Below are positions 24,525 to 33,643 of a DNA stretch of 64,000 bases, piece by piece (position 1 is the first letter of the stretch; each line of letters begins with the position of its first letter). The translations under genes were made by a program, and so were the position numbers. Below the pieces are notes generated by a model. That model was not told where the DNA came from. It made no database searches and saw only the letters and a list, made by a program, of their open reading frames with translations. Source of the DNA: Sphingomonas glacialis (lineage in GTDB: Bacteria; Pseudomonadota; Alphaproteobacteria; Sphingomonadales; Sphingomonadaceae); contig NZ_RCZC01000002.1 of NCBI RefSeq assembly GCF_006439055.1, positions 278,106 through 342,105 on the forward strand, given 5' to 3'.

Positions 24525-27230
24525 ATGCGCGCACGCTTGCTCCTGTCCACTGCAGCGTGGCTGCTTGCGCTTTCATCGACAGCGCAGGCCGAAACCCCGA
24601 TAACGCCGGACCCGGCGGCGCCCAAGGGCAAGCTTCCCGACACCGCACAACCGACCGCGTACCGCCTGTCGTTCATAATCGATCCCGATCAGCCGCGCTT
24701 CAGCGGCGAGGACGAGATCGACATCACGGTCAAGGCACCGACCTCGGTCCTTTACCTTCACGGCCGCGATCTCACCGTCGCTGGCGTCCTCGCCAAGGTC
24801 GGCGGCAAGGTCATCGCGGCGCGCTATACCCAGGTCGACAAGACCGGCGTCGTCCGGCTCGATTTCGCCTCGCCCCTGCCCGCCGGCGCCGCGACGCTGA
24901 GCTTCTTCTATGACGGCGCATTCGGCGATGGCGCGTCCGGCCTCTACCGCGTCAAGGTCGCCGACAAATGGTACAGCTGGACGCAGTTCGAATCGATCGA
25001 CGCGCGCGCCGCATTCCCGAGCTTCGACGAACCTGGCTTCAAGACGCCGTTCACGCTGCGCGTCATAACCAAGGTCGGTGATCGCGTGACAGGCAACGCC
25101 CCCGAGACTGAAGTCCGGCCGCTGAAGGTTGATCCTCAGTCCGGCGCGGCAAAATTCCTGCGCGCCGCAGGCAAGCCCGTCCCCGCCGCGATGGAAGAGC
25201 ATGTCTTCGCCCCCACCCGCCCGCTGCCGACCTATCTCGTAGCGGTCCATACCGGGCCGTTCGTCCGCGTCGATGGCACGGTTGCGCCTGATCCCGAGCG
25301 CAGCGCCCCACTGCCGCTCGGCGCGGTCGCGACGCAGCCGCAGAAGGACAAAATGGGCTATGTCATGGCCGAGACGCCGCGCATCGTGCAGCTGCTCGAA
25401 AAGTATTTCGGCGAGCCCTTCCCCTTCCCCAAGCTCGACCAGATCGGCTCGCCCATCATGCCCGGCGCGATGGAGAATGCCGGCGCCGACACCTATGGCG
25501 ACGGCATCATCTATCTCCCGCCCAATGCCTCGACCGGCAGCAAGCAGGAATTCGGCATGGTCGTCGCGCACGAGCTCGCGCACCAATGGTTCGGCGATCT
25601 CGTCACGCCCGCTTGGTGGGACGATATCTGGCTCAACGAAAGCTTCGCCAACTGGATGGGCTATCGCATCGGTAACGAATGGCGGCCCGAGCTCAACATC
25701 GGCGTCGGCGGGCTGGCCGAGGGCTTCTCCGCGATGAACACCGATGCGCTCGAAGTCGGCCGCCCGATCCACCAGGCGATCGCCACCAATGGCGAGATCG
25801 ACAGCGCGTTCGATTCGATCACCTATGGCAAGGGCGGCCATGTCATCGCGATGATCGCGGCCTATCTCGGCGACGACAAGTTCCGCGACGGCGTGCGGCT
25901 CCACCTCAAGCGCCACGCTTATGGCAATGCCACGTCGGAGCAATTCTTCCAGAGCCTCGCCGACAGCGCGCAGGACCCGCGCGTGCTGGCGGCGCTCAAG
26001 AGCTTCGTCGATCAGCCCGGCGTGCCGGTGGTCGATCTCGCGCGGAACGGCAGCCAGTTCACCGCCACCCAGTCGCGCTACGCCTTTCTCGGCTCGACCC
26101 CGCGCGCCGAGGATTGGACGATCCCCTTCTGCTACCGCCCGATCGACGGCGCGCGCGCCTGCACGCTGATCGACCGGCCGAGCGTTACCTTCGCCGCCCC
26201 GGCGGGCGGTGCCTTCGTGCCCAATGCCGGCGGGACGGGCTATTATCGCTTCAACCTTCCGCAGGCCGACTGGCAGGCGCTGATCGCGCAGTCGCCCGCG
26301 CTAAAGCCCGCCGAGGCGCTCGCGGTGCAGGACAGCCTGTGGGCTGGTTTCCGGGCCGGCAAGGTTCCCGCCGCGTTACTCGTTACCGCGGCAAAGGCGA
26401 TGGCCGCCAACCCCGATTCGAACGCGGCAATCAATGGCGGCGCGCGCCTATCGGGTCTGCGGTCGCGTGGGCTGATCGCCGATGCACAAAGCCCCGCCTA
26501 TCGCCGGCTGATCGGATCGCTCTACGCGCCGATGCTCGCCAAGATGGGGTTCGACCCGGCCGCCGGAGCGCACGCCGCCGATACGCCCGATCGGCAGAAG
26601 CTGCGCCAGTCGCTCGTATCGCTCGTCGCCGAGGAGGCGGAGGACAAAGCGGTCGACGATCGCCTCACCGCTGCGGCGACGCGCTATCTAGGCGGCGAGC
26701 AGCAGGCGCTCGACCCCGCCTTTCTCGGCGCGGGCTTCGCCGCCTATGCGCGGCAAGGCGGCTTGCCCGCCGCGCGCAAACTGGTCGCGGTCGCCTTGGC
26801 GAGCGAGGACTCGGACGTTCGCGCATCGGCGCTCGTGGCCGCCGGATCGACCGGGCGGCGCGACGTGCAGGACTATCTGCTCGCGCTGTCGGACCCGCGA
26901 CTGCGCGGCTACGATCGGCTCGTCGTGATCCAGTCGCTGACCGGCACGCCCGGCACCGTCGAAAGCGCGGGCGACTGGCTGCTGGCGCATTACGATGCCC
27001 TTCGCGCCGGGGGCAACGGCGTGTTCATCACCAGCCGTTTGCCCGGCGCGCTCAGCAGCCAGTGCGGGGTCGATCGCGCCGCGAAGATCGAGACCGTGCT
27101 CGGTTCCAAGGTCCGCGCCGCCGGCAGTGGCGTGCTCGCATTCGAGCGCGTGGTCGAGTCGATCCGCCACTGCGGCGCGCTGCGCGACGCCAAGGCCGGC
27201 GAGATCGCCGCGGCGATCGACGCCAGCTGA
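24525..27230 (+). CDS. Secreted M1-family metallo-aminopeptidase
   Basis: 901-residue zinc aminopeptidase with a signal peptide (LLLSTAAWLLALSSTAQA), so it is periplasmic or extracellular. Domain order: N-terminal beta saddle, thermolysin-like catalytic domain, and an ERAP1-like helical C-terminal domain. The exopeptidase motif GAMEN is at residues 314-318; the zinc site HELAHQ begins at His349, with His353 and the third ligand Glu372 in WLNES. These enzymes trim N-terminal residues from peptides, usually for nutrition. The ATG at 24525 has GGAG upstream. A hairpin follows at 27249-27278. It is convergent with the next MFS gene and no operon partner is evident. Confidence 0.95.
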   Translation: MRARLLLSTAAWLLALSSTAQAETPITPDPAAPKGKLPDTAQPTAYRLSFIIDPDQPRFSGEDEIDITVKAPTSVLYLHGRDLTVAGVLAKVGGKVIAARYTQVDKTGVVRLDFASPLPAGAATLSFFYDGAFGDGASGLYRVKVADKWYSWTQFESIDARAAFPSFDEPGFKTPFTLRVITKVGDRVTGNAPETEVRPLKVDPQSGAAKFLRAAGKPVPAAMEEHVFAPTRPLPTYLVAVHTGPFVRVDGTVAPDPERSAPLPLGAVATQPQKDKMGYVMAETPRIVQLLEKYFGEPFPFPKLDQIGSPIMPGAMENAGADTYGDGIIYLPPNASTGSKQEFGMVVAHELAHQWFGDLVTPAWWDDIWLNESFANWMGYRIGNEWRPELNIGVGGLAEGFSAMNTDALEVGRPIHQAIATNGEIDSAFDSITYGKGGHVIAMIAAYLGDDKFRDGVRLHLKRHAYGNATSEQFFQSLADSAQDPRVLAALKSFVDQPGVPVVDLARNGSQFTATQSRYAFLGSTPRAEDWTIPFCYRPIDGARACTLIDRPSVTFAAPAGGAFVPNAGGTGYYRFNLPQADWQALIAQSPALKPAEALAVQDSLWAGFRAGKVPAALLVTAAKAMAANPDSNAAINGGARLSGLRSRGLIADAQSPAYRRLIGSLYAPMLAKMGFDPAAGAHAADTPDRQKLRQSLVSLVAEEAEDKAVDDRLTAAATRYLGGEQQALDPAFLGAGFAAYARQGGLPAARKLVAVALASEDSDVRASALVAAGSTGRRDVQDYLLALSDPRLRGYDRLVVIQSLTGTPGTVESAGDWLLAHYDALRAGGNGVFITSRLPGALSSQCGVDRAAKIETVLGSKVRAAGSGVLAFERVVESIRHCGALRDAKAGEIAAAIDAS

Positions 27231-27248
27231 GGCTGCCCCAAACGAAAA

Positions 27249-27278
27249 ACGCTTCCACGGCGATGGCCGGGGAAGCGT
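27249..27278 (-). terminator. Intrinsic terminator between convergent genes
   Basis: ACGCTTCC at 27249-27256 pairs with GGAAGCGT at 27271-27278. On the minus strand the stem is followed directly by TTTTTCGTTT, a good intrinsic terminator for the MFS gene ending at 27317. On the plus strand it may also stop the aminopeptidase transcript. Confidence 0.75.
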
Positions 27279-27316
27279 CTTGACGTCTCGTTTTATCGAC
27301 GGTGGGGCCGCACCGA

Positions 27317-28636
27317 TCAGGTGCGGCTCGCCAGCTCCTTGTTGAGCCACAGCGCCAGCAGCGTAGCGAGCGCGCCCGACAGCAGATACGCGCCGCCAGC
27401 GACCAGCCCGAAGCGCGACGACAGGAACAAGGCGACGAGCGGCGCGAAGCCCGCGCCGACCAGCCAGGCGATGTCCGAGGTCAGCGCCGCACCGGTATAG
27501 CGCGACTCGCCGGAGAATTCCGACGCGACCACGCCCGACGACTGGCCGAACGAAATACCGAGCAGCGCAAAGCCGAGCACCATGAAGATCACTTCGCCAA
27601 GCTCGCCCGCGGCGAGCAACTGCGGCGCGAAGCCCGAGAACACCGCGATCGCCGCCGCCGACGCACCGAGCAGGGTACGCCGCCCGATCCGATCGGCGAG
27701 ATAGCCCGACGCGACGATCGCGACGACGCCGATCGCGGCACCCAGGACTTCGATGACGAGGAAGCGCTCGGGGTTGCTCTCGGTATAGAGAAACACCCAC
27801 GACAGCGGGAACACCGTCACCATATGGAACAAGGCGAAGCTCGCGAGCGGGGCAAACGCGCCGAGCGCGATCGTGCGGCCCTGCTTGCGGACGGTCTCGA
27901 GCACCGGTGCGGGGATCAGGTCACGGCTGGTGAACATGTCCTGATAGTCCGAGGTGCTGACGATACGCAGCCGGGCGAACAGCGCGACGACGTTGATCGC
28001 GAAGGCGACGAAGAACGGATAGCGCCAGCCCCAGTCGAGGAAATCGACCGCCGACAGCGTGCTCGTGAAATAGGCAAAGAGGCCGGCGGCAACCATCAGG
28101 CCGAGCGGCGCGCCGAGCTGCGGTATCATCGCATACCAGCCACGCTTGTCCTGCGGCGCGTTGAGCGCGAGCAAGGACGACAGGCCATCCCAGCTGCCGC
28201 CGAGCGCGATCCCCTGGCAGATGCGCAGGAAGGCGAGGACGAACGCGGCATAGACGCCGATCTCGGCATGGCCTGGCAGGAAGCCGACTGCCACGGTCGA
28301 TCCGCCGAGCAGGAACAAAGCGATCGTCAGCTTGGTGCCGCGACCATACATATGGTCGATCGCGAGGAAGATCATCGAGCCGATCGGGCGCGCGATGAAG
28401 GCGAGCGCGAACAGGCCGAACGAATAGAGCGTGCCGGTCAGGCGATCGACGTACGGGAAGATCATCGTCGGGAAGACGAGCACCGAGGCGATCGCATAGA
28501 CGAAGAAATCGAAGAATTCGGACGTACGCCCGATCACCACGCCGATCGCGATCTCGCCCGAGGAGACATGCTCCTGGTTGATCCGGCTGGCGTCGGCCTC
28601 GATCGCGCGCGACGTCGGGGTGTGGGTGGCTTGCAT
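27317..28636 (-). CDS. MFS transporter, MHS-like metabolite symporter
   Basis: 439-residue, 12-helix major facilitator. The segments IGVVIGRTSEFFDFFVYAIA in helix 1, FIARPIGSMIF, RICQGIALGGSWDGLSS in helix 4 and YLADRIGRRTLL in the second motif A are of the metabolite:H+ symporter type, with ESFFDFF-like chemistry replacing the usual EFYDF. Substrate unknown. The ATG at 28636 is favoured because it begins the family-like region; further upstream frame is not conserved in type. It is divergent from the cyo operon, with 122 bp between that include a perfect 8-bp inverted repeat, and ends in a strong terminator. Confidence 0.85.
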   Translation of the reverse strand: MQATHTPTSRAIEADASRINQEHVSSGEIAIGVVIGRTSEFFDFFVYAIASVLVFPTMIFPYVDRLTGTLYSFGLFALAFIARPIGSMIFLAIDHMYGRGTKLTIALFLLGGSTVAVGFLPGHAEIGVYAAFVLAFLRICQGIALGGSWDGLSSLLALNAPQDKRGWYAMIPQLGAPLGLMVAAGLFAYFTSTLSAVDFLDWGWRYPFFVAFAINVVALFARLRIVSTSDYQDMFTSRDLIPAPVLETVRKQGRTIALGAFAPLASFALFHMVTVFPLSWVFLYTESNPERFLVIEVLGAAIGVVAIVASGYLADRIGRRTLLGASAAAIAVFSGFAPQLLAAGELGEVIFMVLGFALLGISFGQSSGVVASEFSGESRYTGAALTSDIAWLVGAGFAPLVALFLSSRFGLVAGGAYLLSGALATLLALWLNKELASRT

Positions 28637-28705
28637 CGGTGTTCGAACTCCCGGCCATGATCGCCGTTTATCGCGTTCCCCTACGCTTGCTGCACCGCAG
28701 CGAGG

Positions 28706-28724
28706 ATTGGACAAAATGTCCAAT
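28706..28724. promoter_or_regulatory. Operator-like palindrome in the cyo/MFS divergent promoter
   Basis: Perfect inverted repeat ATTGGACA-AAA-TGTCCAAT, 34 nt upstream of the cyoA start and 69 nt from the MFS start. Its symmetry and position suggest a dimeric repressor or activator site. It does not match FNR (TTGAT-N4-ATCAA) or CRP consensus; the binding protein is unknown. Confidence 0.55.
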
Positions 28725-28758
28725 GGGAGGCGCTCGGTTTGAGGCTTAGCTGCGCGGC

Positions 28759-29871
28759 ATGATCCGACCTCCCTCGCTCCTCCGCCCCGCACTTGCGGGC
28801 CTCGCGCTGCTGGCGCCCGCCTTGCTCGGGGGGTGCAGCACCGTCGTCCTGTCCCCTGCAGGCGATGTTGCGCAGCAACAGGGCGACCTGATCGTCATCG
28901 CCACGTTGTTGATGCTGATCATCATCGTGCCGGTGATGGCGTTGATCGCTATCTTTGCATGGCGCTATCGCCAGACCAACACCGATGCGCCGTACAATCC
29001 CGAATGGCACCATTCGACCGCGCTCGAGCTGGTGATCTGGGCAGTCCCGCTGCTGATCATCATCTGCCTCGGTGCGGTGACCTGGACCAGTACGCATCTG
29101 CTCGACCCCTATCGCCCGATCGGCCGGATCGACGCGACTCGCCAGGTTGCGCTCAACGCCAAGCCGCTGCGCGTCCAGGTCATCGCGCTCGACTGGAAAT
29201 GGCTGTTTATCTACCCTGACTACGGCATCGCCACGGTCAATCAGCTGGCAGCGCCGGTCAATCAGCCGATCGAGTTCGACCTGACCTCGTCCGATGTGAT
29301 GAACGCCTTTTACGTCCCCGATCTTGCCGGCATGATCTACGCGATGCCGAGCATGACCACCAAGCTCAACGCGGTCGCCAACAAGCCCGGCAACTATCCG
29401 GGCTTCTCGTCCAATTTCAGCGGCGACGGCTTCTCGTACATGAAGTTCCGCTTCCTGGCCGGCTCGCAGACCGACTTTGACGCCTGGGTCGCCAAGATCC
29501 GCGCTAGCGGAACGATGCTCGACCGCGCGACCTACCTCAAGGTCGCCAAGCCCAGCATGAACCATGCGCCGACCTTCTATGCAGGCGTAGCGCCCGGGTT
29601 GTTCAACGCTGCTGCCAACAATTGCGTCGCGCCGGGCCAGGTCTGCATGGACGCGATGATGCGCGCCGATGCGGGCCCCCACCATGCCGAGCATGGCGAA
29701 GGGCACGCCAAGAATAACGACGCGATGAAGATGTCGGCGATGCCGATGCCGATGGCCAAGTCGGACGCACCGGCAGCCGTCAGCGACGCGACCGCCAAGA
29801 ATTCCGCCCAAAGCACAGCGCGCCTTGCCGGCGCAGGTCTGCCGATGCCCGGCGACCGGAGGACCTTCTGA
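28759..29871 (+). CDS. cyoA: Cytochrome bo3-type ubiquinol oxidase subunit II
   Basis: 370-residue lipoprotein subunit II of the quinol oxidase. The signal peptide ends in the lipobox LLGGC (Cys26 acylated), followed by two transmembrane helices and a periplasmic cupredoxin domain. The segment [20 protein letters not shown] matches CyoA, and the CuA-binding Cys residues of cytochrome-c oxidases are absent, so it takes electrons from quinol. The C-terminal 65 residues are an unusual His/Met-rich tail (for example [14 protein letters not shown] and [10 protein letters not shown]), possibly metal-binding. First gene of a seven-gene operon; the next gene begins two bases after its stop. Confidence 0.94.
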   Translation: MIRPPSLLRPALAGLALLAPALLGGCSTVVLSPAGDVAQQQGDLIVIATLLMLIIIVPVMALIAIFAWRYRQTNTDAPYNPEWHHSTALELVIWAVPLLIIICLGAVTWTSTHLLDPYRPIGRIDATRQVALNAKPLRVQVIALDWKWLFIYPDYGIATVNQLAAPVNQPIEFDLTSSDVMNAFYVPDLAGMIYAMPSMTTKLNAVANKPGNYPGFSSNFSGDGFSYMKFRFLAGSQTDFDAWVAKIRASGTMLDRATYLKVAKPSMNHAPTFYAGVAPGLFNAAANNCVAPGQVCMDAMMRADAGPHHAEHGEGHAKNNDAMKMSAMPMPMAKSDAPAAVSDATAKNSAQSTARLAGAGLPMPGDRRTF

Positions 29872-29872
29872 C

Positions 29873-31903
29873 ATGATGCCCCCGATGACAGACGTACACC
29901 CAGTGGTCAGCCCGCTCCTCGGGCGTCTGACGCTCGACGCGCTGCCGCTGCATGAACTGCCCGTGTTGCTCGCCTTTGGCGGCGTCACGGTCGGCGGCAT
30001 CGCGCTGCTCGCGATCATCACCTACTTCAAGGCATGGGGTTGGTTGTGGCGCGATTGGTTCACATCCGTGGACCACAAGAAGATCGGCATCATGTATGTC
30101 ATCCTCGCGCTGGTAATGTTCCTGCGCGGCTTCTCCGACGCGCTGATGATGCGCGCGCAGCAGGCGATGGCGTTCGGCGACAACGCCGGTTACCTCCCGC
30201 CCGATCACTATAACCAGATCTTCACCGCGCACGGCGTGATCATGATCTTCTTCGTGGCGATGCCGCTGGTGGTGGGCCTGATGAACTTCGTCGTGCCGCT
30301 GCAGATCGGCGCGCGCGACGTGTCCTTCCCCTATCTCAACAATTTCAGCTTCTGGCTGACCGCGTCGGGCGCGATCATCACGATGATCTCGCTGTTCGTC
30401 GGCAACTATGCGCGCACCGGCTGGCTCGCCATGCCGCCGCTGTCGGGGATGGAGGCGAGCCCGGACGTCGGGGTCGATTATTATATCTGGGGCCTGCAGA
30501 TCGCAGGGCTGGGCACCTTGCTCTCGGGCGTCAATCTGCTCGCGACGATCGTCAAGATGCGCGCGCCGGGCATGACGCTGTTCAAGATGCCGATCTTCGT
30601 GTGGACAGCGCTTTGCACCAACACGCTGATCGTCGCCGCCTTCCCGGTGCTGACCGCAGTGCTCGCGATCCTGTCGCTCGACCGTCTGCTGGGGATGCAG
30701 TTCTTCACCAACGGCCTCGGCGGCAACCCGATGATGTACGTCAACCTCATCTGGATCTGGGGCCACCCGGAGGTATACATCCTCATCCTGCCGGCGTTCG
30801 GCATCTACTCGGAAGTCGTCGCGACCTTCTCGCGCAAGCGCCTCTTCGGCTACACGTCGATGGTCTATGCGACGATCGTCATCACGATCCTCGCCTATCT
30901 CGTCTGGCTCCACCACTTCTTCACGATGGGGTCTGGCGCGAGCGTCAACTCGTTCTTCGCGATCACCACGATGATCATCTCGATCCCGACGGGCGCGAAG
31001 ATCTTCAACTGGCTGTTCACGATGTACCACGGCCGCATCCGCTACGAATTGCCGATGATGTGGACGGTCGCCTTCATGCTGACCTTCACGATCGGCGGCA
31101 TGACCGGCGTGCTGCTCGCGGTGCCGCCAGCCGACTTCGTGCTGCACAACTCGCTGTTCCTGGTGGCGCATTTCCACAACGTCATCATCGGCGGCACGCT
31201 GTTCGGCATGTTCGCGGGCATCAACTTCTGGTGGCCCAAGGCGTTCGGCTTCAAGCTCGACCGGGTGTGGGGCAAGCGCTCCTTCTGGCTGTGGGTGGTC
31301 GGTTTCTGGACCGCCTTCGCACCGCTCTACGTGCTCGGCCTGATGGGCGTGACGCGTCGCCTGAGCCATTTCGACGACGCTTCGTACCAGCCCTACTTCA
31401 TCGTCGCCGCACTCGGCGCGGGGCTGATCGCGATGGGCATCGGCTGCATGTTCATGCAGTTCTACGTCAGCATCCGCGACCGCAACACCGATCGCCTGCG
31501 CGACGTGACGGGCGATCCGTGGGATGGCCGTACGCTCGAATGGTCGACCTCGTCGCCGCCGCCGGACTACAATTTCGCATTCGCGCCGATCGTGTATGAC
31601 AACGACGCCTTCTGGGACATGAAGACGCGCGGGTTCGAGCGTCCGACGACGGGCTTCAAGGCGATCCACATGCCCAAGAACGCCGCGGCCGGCGTCATCA
31701 TCGGCCTGATCAGCGTCGGCTTCGGCTTTGCGATGATCTGGTACATCTGGTGGCTGGCGATCGTCACGCTGCTCGCAATGCTCGGCGTGTCGATCTGGCA
31801 TTCGTTCAACTACAAGCGTGACTTCCACATCCCAGTCGAGGACGTGATCCGTATCGAGGACGAGCGCACGCGCCTCCTCGCAGCGCAGAAGGTGGTGGCA
31901 TGA
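29873..31903 (+). CDS. cyoB: Cytochrome bo3-type ubiquinol oxidase subunit I
   Basis: 676-residue catalytic subunit with about 15 helices. It reduces O2 to water and pumps protons at a heme-copper site. Ligands are all present: His120 (low-spin heme), His298 and the cross-linked Tyr302 in WGHPEVY, His347-His348 (CuB), and His433 and His435 in HFHN (high-spin and low-spin hemes). Each lies 14 residues after its E. coli CyoB equivalent. The ATG at 29873 is preceded by GGAGG; the frame extends upstream into cyoA but is not coding there. The stop overlaps the cyoC start by four bases. A long opposite-strand frame over this gene is a shadow. Confidence 0.97.
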   Translation: MMPPMTDVHPVVSPLLGRLTLDALPLHELPVLLAFGGVTVGGIALLAIITYFKAWGWLWRDWFTSVDHKKIGIMYVILALVMFLRGFSDALMMRAQQAMAFGDNAGYLPPDHYNQIFTAHGVIMIFFVAMPLVVGLMNFVVPLQIGARDVSFPYLNNFSFWLTASGAIITMISLFVGNYARTGWLAMPPLSGMEASPDVGVDYYIWGLQIAGLGTLLSGVNLLATIVKMRAPGMTLFKMPIFVWTALCTNTLIVAAFPVLTAVLAILSLDRLLGMQFFTNGLGGNPMMYVNLIWIWGHPEVYILILPAFGIYSEVVATFSRKRLFGYTSMVYATIVITILAYLVWLHHFFTMGSGASVNSFFAITTMIISIPTGAKIFNWLFTMYHGRIRYELPMMWTVAFMLTFTIGGMTGVLLAVPPADFVLHNSLFLVAHFHNVIIGGTLFGMFAGINFWWPKAFGFKLDRVWGKRSFWLWVVGFWTAFAPLYVLGLMGVTRRLSHFDDASYQPYFIVAALGAGLIAMGIGCMFMQFYVSIRDRNTDRLRDVTGDPWDGRTLEWSTSSPPPDYNFAFAPIVYDNDAFWDMKTRGFERPTTGFKAIHMPKNAAAGVIIGLISVGFGFAMIWYIWWLAIVTLLAMLGVSIWHSFNYKRDFHIPVEDVIRIEDERTRLLAAQKVVA

Positions 31904-32538
31904 GCGCCGAACTGACCTACGAGCCGACCGCCGGCGGCGAGAAGCCGGTGTTCTTCGACCTTGACGAGCACGATCATCCCGAGGGCGGCAGCACGATGCT
32001 GGGCTTCTGGATGTATCTGATGAGCGATTGCCTCATCTTCGCGGTGCTGTTCGCCTGCTATGGCGTGCTCGGGCACGGCTATGGCGGCGGCAAGGGGCCG
32101 AAGGAGCTGTTTGAGCTGCCGCTCGTCGCGTTCAACACCGCGATGCTGCTGTTCTCCTCGCTCACCTATGGCATCGCCATGCTGACGATGGAAAAGGGCA
32201 GCGTTCGCCAGGTGCAGTTCTGGCTGGTCGTCACCGGCCTGTTCGGCCTGACCTTCCTCGGCGTCGAGATGTACGAGTTCAGCAACCTGATCGCGGAGGG
32301 CCATGGCCCGTCGCGCAGTGCGTTCCTCTCGGCCTTCTTCACGCTGGTCGGCACGCACGGCTTCCACGTCACCTGCGGCCTGATCTGGCTGACCACGCTC
32401 GTCATCCAGATCGGCACGCATGGCCTCGGCCAGGCCAATCGCCGTCGCCTGCAGTGCCTGAGCATGTTCTGGCATTTCCTCGACGTCATCTGGATCGGCG
32501 TCTTCACCATCGTCTATCTCATGGGAGTGCTCGGATGA
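31900..32538 (+). CDS. cyoC: Cytochrome bo3-type ubiquinol oxidase subunit III
   Basis: 212-residue, five-helix subunit III that stabilises the proton-pumping subunit I. Typical segments are [20 protein letters not shown] in helix 1, FLGVEMYEF, and [14 protein letters not shown]. Its ATG overlaps the cyoB stop and its TGA overlaps the cyoD start (both ATGA), so the subunits are probably made in balanced amounts. Length is normal for CyoC. Confidence 0.95.
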   Translation: MSAELTYEPTAGGEKPVFFDLDEHDHPEGGSTMLGFWMYLMSDCLIFAVLFACYGVLGHGYGGGKGPKELFELPLVAFNTAMLLFSSLTYGIAMLTMEKGSVRQVQFWLVVTGLFGLTFLGVEMYEFSNLIAEGHGPSRSAFLSAFFTLVGTHGFHVTCGLIWLTTLVIQIGTHGLGQANRRRLQCLSMFWHFLDVIWIGVFTIVYLMGVLG

Positions 32539-32951
32539 GCGCCGATACGCACATCACCGCCCACGAATACGATGCCGGCGCGGACGGGCATCACGACTCG
32601 CATGGCGACGACATGCCGCACGGCTCGATGCGCGATTACGTTATCGGCTTCGTCCTCTCGGTCATCCTGACGGCGATCCCGTTCGCACTGGTGATGACGG
32701 GCGCGCTCGATCACACGTGGACCGCGATCATCGTGCTCGGCTCGGCGCTGGTGCAGGTGTTCGTCCACATGATCTACTTCCTGCACATGAAGACGAGCAA
32801 CGAGGGCGGCTGGTCGTTCATCGCGCTGCTGTTCACGCTGATAGTCATCGTCATCACGCTGTCGGGATCGATCTGGGTGATGTATCACATGAACGCCAAC
32901 ATGATGACGATGAGCCCCTCCATGTCGTCCGAGACGATGAGCCAGCAATGA
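32535..32951 (+). CDS. cyoD: Cytochrome bo3-type ubiquinol oxidase subunit IV
   Basis: 138-residue small subunit IV with three helices. The core MRDYVIGFVLSVILTAIPFA and VQVFVHMIYFLHMKTSNEGG match CyoD, which helps copper insertion and assembly. The N-terminus is His/Asp-rich (HEYDAGADGHHDSHGDDMPH) and the C-terminus Met-rich (HMNANMMTMSPSM), both longer than in E. coli and possibly metal-binding. The ATG at 32535 overlaps cyoC. The heme O synthase gene cyoE, often next, is missing from this operon; a SURF1 gene takes its place. Confidence 0.93.
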   Translation: MSADTHITAHEYDAGADGHHDSHGDDMPHGSMRDYVIGFVLSVILTAIPFALVMTGALDHTWTAIIVLGSALVQVFVHMIYFLHMKTSNEGGWSFIALLFTLIVIVITLSGSIWVMYHMNANMMTMSPSMSSETMSQQ

Positions 32952-33643
32952 GGCGATCCCCCGCGACGATGGCCGCGCTGCTGGTCGTCGCGGGGGTGCT
33001 GTGTGCCGGTTTGATCGGGCTGGGTATCTGGCAGATCGAACGGCTTAGCTGGAAACGCGCGCTGATCGCTTCGGTCGAACAGCGCGTCCATGCCGCGCCG
33101 GTCTTGGCACCCGGCCCTGATCGGTGGGCAACCGTCAGCGCAGCGCAGGACGGCTATCGCCACGTCCGAGTCGCCGGCCGCTACCGCGATACCGCGACCG
33201 TGTTTGTCCAGGCGGTCACCGAGCGCGGCCCCGGTTTCTGGGCGATGACCCCGCTGCTGTCCGATCGCGGTTTCACTGTCCTGATCAACCGCGGCTTCGT
33301 CACGACGCGCCAGGCTCCGGCCGGTGGTGCCGCGAGCGTCTCGGGATTGCTGCGGCCGAGCGAACCCGGCGGCGGCTTCCTGCGCAGGAACGATCCCGCC
33401 GCGAACCGCTGGTATTCGCGCGATGTCGCCGCGATCGCCGCGGCGCAGCGGCTTGGACGCGTCGCGCCCTATTTCATCGACGCCGATGCCGGGCCACCCG
33501 GAAGCCGGCCCGTCGGCGGACTGACCGTCATCCGCTTTCCGAACAATCATCTGGTCTATGCGCTGACCTGGTTCGTGCTCGCGGCGATGGTCGCTGGGGC
33601 CGGCGCGATGCTCGTCCGCAGCCAGCGCCGCGGCGCCGCGTGA
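32948..33643 (+). CDS. SURF1-family oxidase assembly protein
   Basis: 231-residue inner-membrane assembly factor with one helix at each end (ALLVVAGVLCAGLIGLGIWQ and YALTWFVLAAMVAGAGAM) around a periplasmic domain. SURF1 proteins deliver heme a or o to heme-copper oxidases; known alphaproteobacterial cases are specific for the oxidase they sit next to. Conserved points seen: LGIWQIERLSWKRALI, GYRHVRVAGRYRD, VLINRGFV, and FPNNHLVYALTWF. The ATG at 32948 overlaps the cyoD stop and the TGA overlaps the GTG of the kinase gene. Confidence 0.9.
   Translation: MRRSPATMAALLVVAGVLCAGLIGLGIWQIERLSWKRALIASVEQRVHAAPVLAPGPDRWATVSAAQDGYRHVRVAGRYRDTATVFVQAVTERGPGFWAMTPLLSDRGFTVLINRGFVTTRQAPAGGAASVSGLLRPSEPGGGFLRRNDPAANRWYSRDVAAIAAAQRLGRVAPYFIDADAGPPGSRPVGGLTVIRFPNNHLVYALTWFVLAAMVAGAGAMLVRSQRRGAA

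Noticed and set aside
29780..31828. 682-codon minus-strand frame opposite cyoB
   Set aside because: His/Arg/Asp/Glu-rich composition is typical of antisense shadows in high-GC genes; cyoB on the plus strand has every catalytic residue.
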